Of a stretch of DNA of 64,000 nt, positions 63,908 through 64,000 are shown piece after piece. Position 1 is the stretch's first letter. Each line of letters opens with the position of its first letter. The stretch comes from Microglena sp. YARC (lineage: Eukaryota; Chlorophyta; Chlorophyceae; Chlamydomonadales; Chlamydomonadaceae). The stretch spans positions 40,936,839-41,000,838 of the forward strand of contig CM039464.1 of assembly GCA_022414725.1 (NCBI GenBank), written 5' to 3'. The notes beneath the pieces are model-generated. The model had not been told where the DNA came from and did no database searches. It saw nothing but the letters and a program-made list of their open reading frames with translations. The position numbers and the translations under genes are program-made.

Positions 63908-64000
63908 GTGAGCAAAGCGATGAATGGTGAACAAGGTGAAGTTATTGGATTTATGAAGAACTTCCATTCTGCGAAAACATTTGCCAAGGATGTTTTTATT

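Overview
The window is eukaryotic nuclear DNA, most plausibly from a green alga or a similar photosynthetic protist with an expanded genome. Spliceosomal genes with GT-AG introns, retrotransposons, satellites and long microsatellites are mixed together. A plant-type hydroxyproline O-arabinosyltransferase (HPAT) gene supports the green lineage. The species cannot be fixed from sequence alone. Single-base indels inside conserved exons, ragged indels in the satellites and an exactly 1000-N gap point to a lightly polished long-read assembly.

Layout. (1) 1-2.4 kb: 3' part of a non-LTR retrotransposon on + (RNase H, zinc knuckle, restriction-like endonuclease, two frameshifts). (2) 2.8-8.6 kb: decayed gag-protease part of an LTR-type retroelement on -, with a C5-methyltransferase-like C-terminal motif and no reverse transcriptase seen. 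(3) 8.7-18.8 kb: tandem repeats, dominated by a 5.8-kb satellite with a 178-bp higher-order unit, then the gap at 18,817-19,816. (4) 19.95-24.9 kb and 59.25-63.0 kb: arms of a large, old, colinear inverted repeat. (5) 26.0-41.1 kb on -: a gene for CCR4-NOT subunit 3 (NOT3/NOT5). (6) 41.9-58.2 kb on +: a complete six-exon HPAT gene (483 codons plus stop), head-to-head with NOT3. (7) 63.1 kb to the end: start of a gene for a secreted protein.

The main signal is how the introns of both large genes are built. Most exon-intron junctions border an array of decayed tandem copies of that same junction. Where the array follows a donor, the unit is the exon tail plus the start of the intron. Where it precedes an acceptor, the unit is the intron end plus the exon head. 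Simple repeats fill the middle. HPAT intron 1 alone holds roughly 35 copies of the exon-2 acceptor and exon head, 8 copies of the exon-2 tail follow exon 2, and 8 copies of the exon-5 tail follow exon 5. Copy numbers here are counted by eye.

Small mobile elements sit in these introns and in the inverted-repeat arm: three hAT-like MITEs (two with perfect 8-bp target duplications), a palindromic ATATCATATGATAT element found once in each gene, another repeat shared by both genes, and a tRNA-headed SINE whose 3' end matches the 3' end of the non-LTR element at the left edge.

Functionally the two genes are unrelated: NOT3 belongs to cytoplasmic mRNA deadenylation and HPAT to Golgi glycosylation of hydroxyproline-rich proteins. 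Their link here is a shared ~750-bp divergent upstream region and a shared mode of intron growth.
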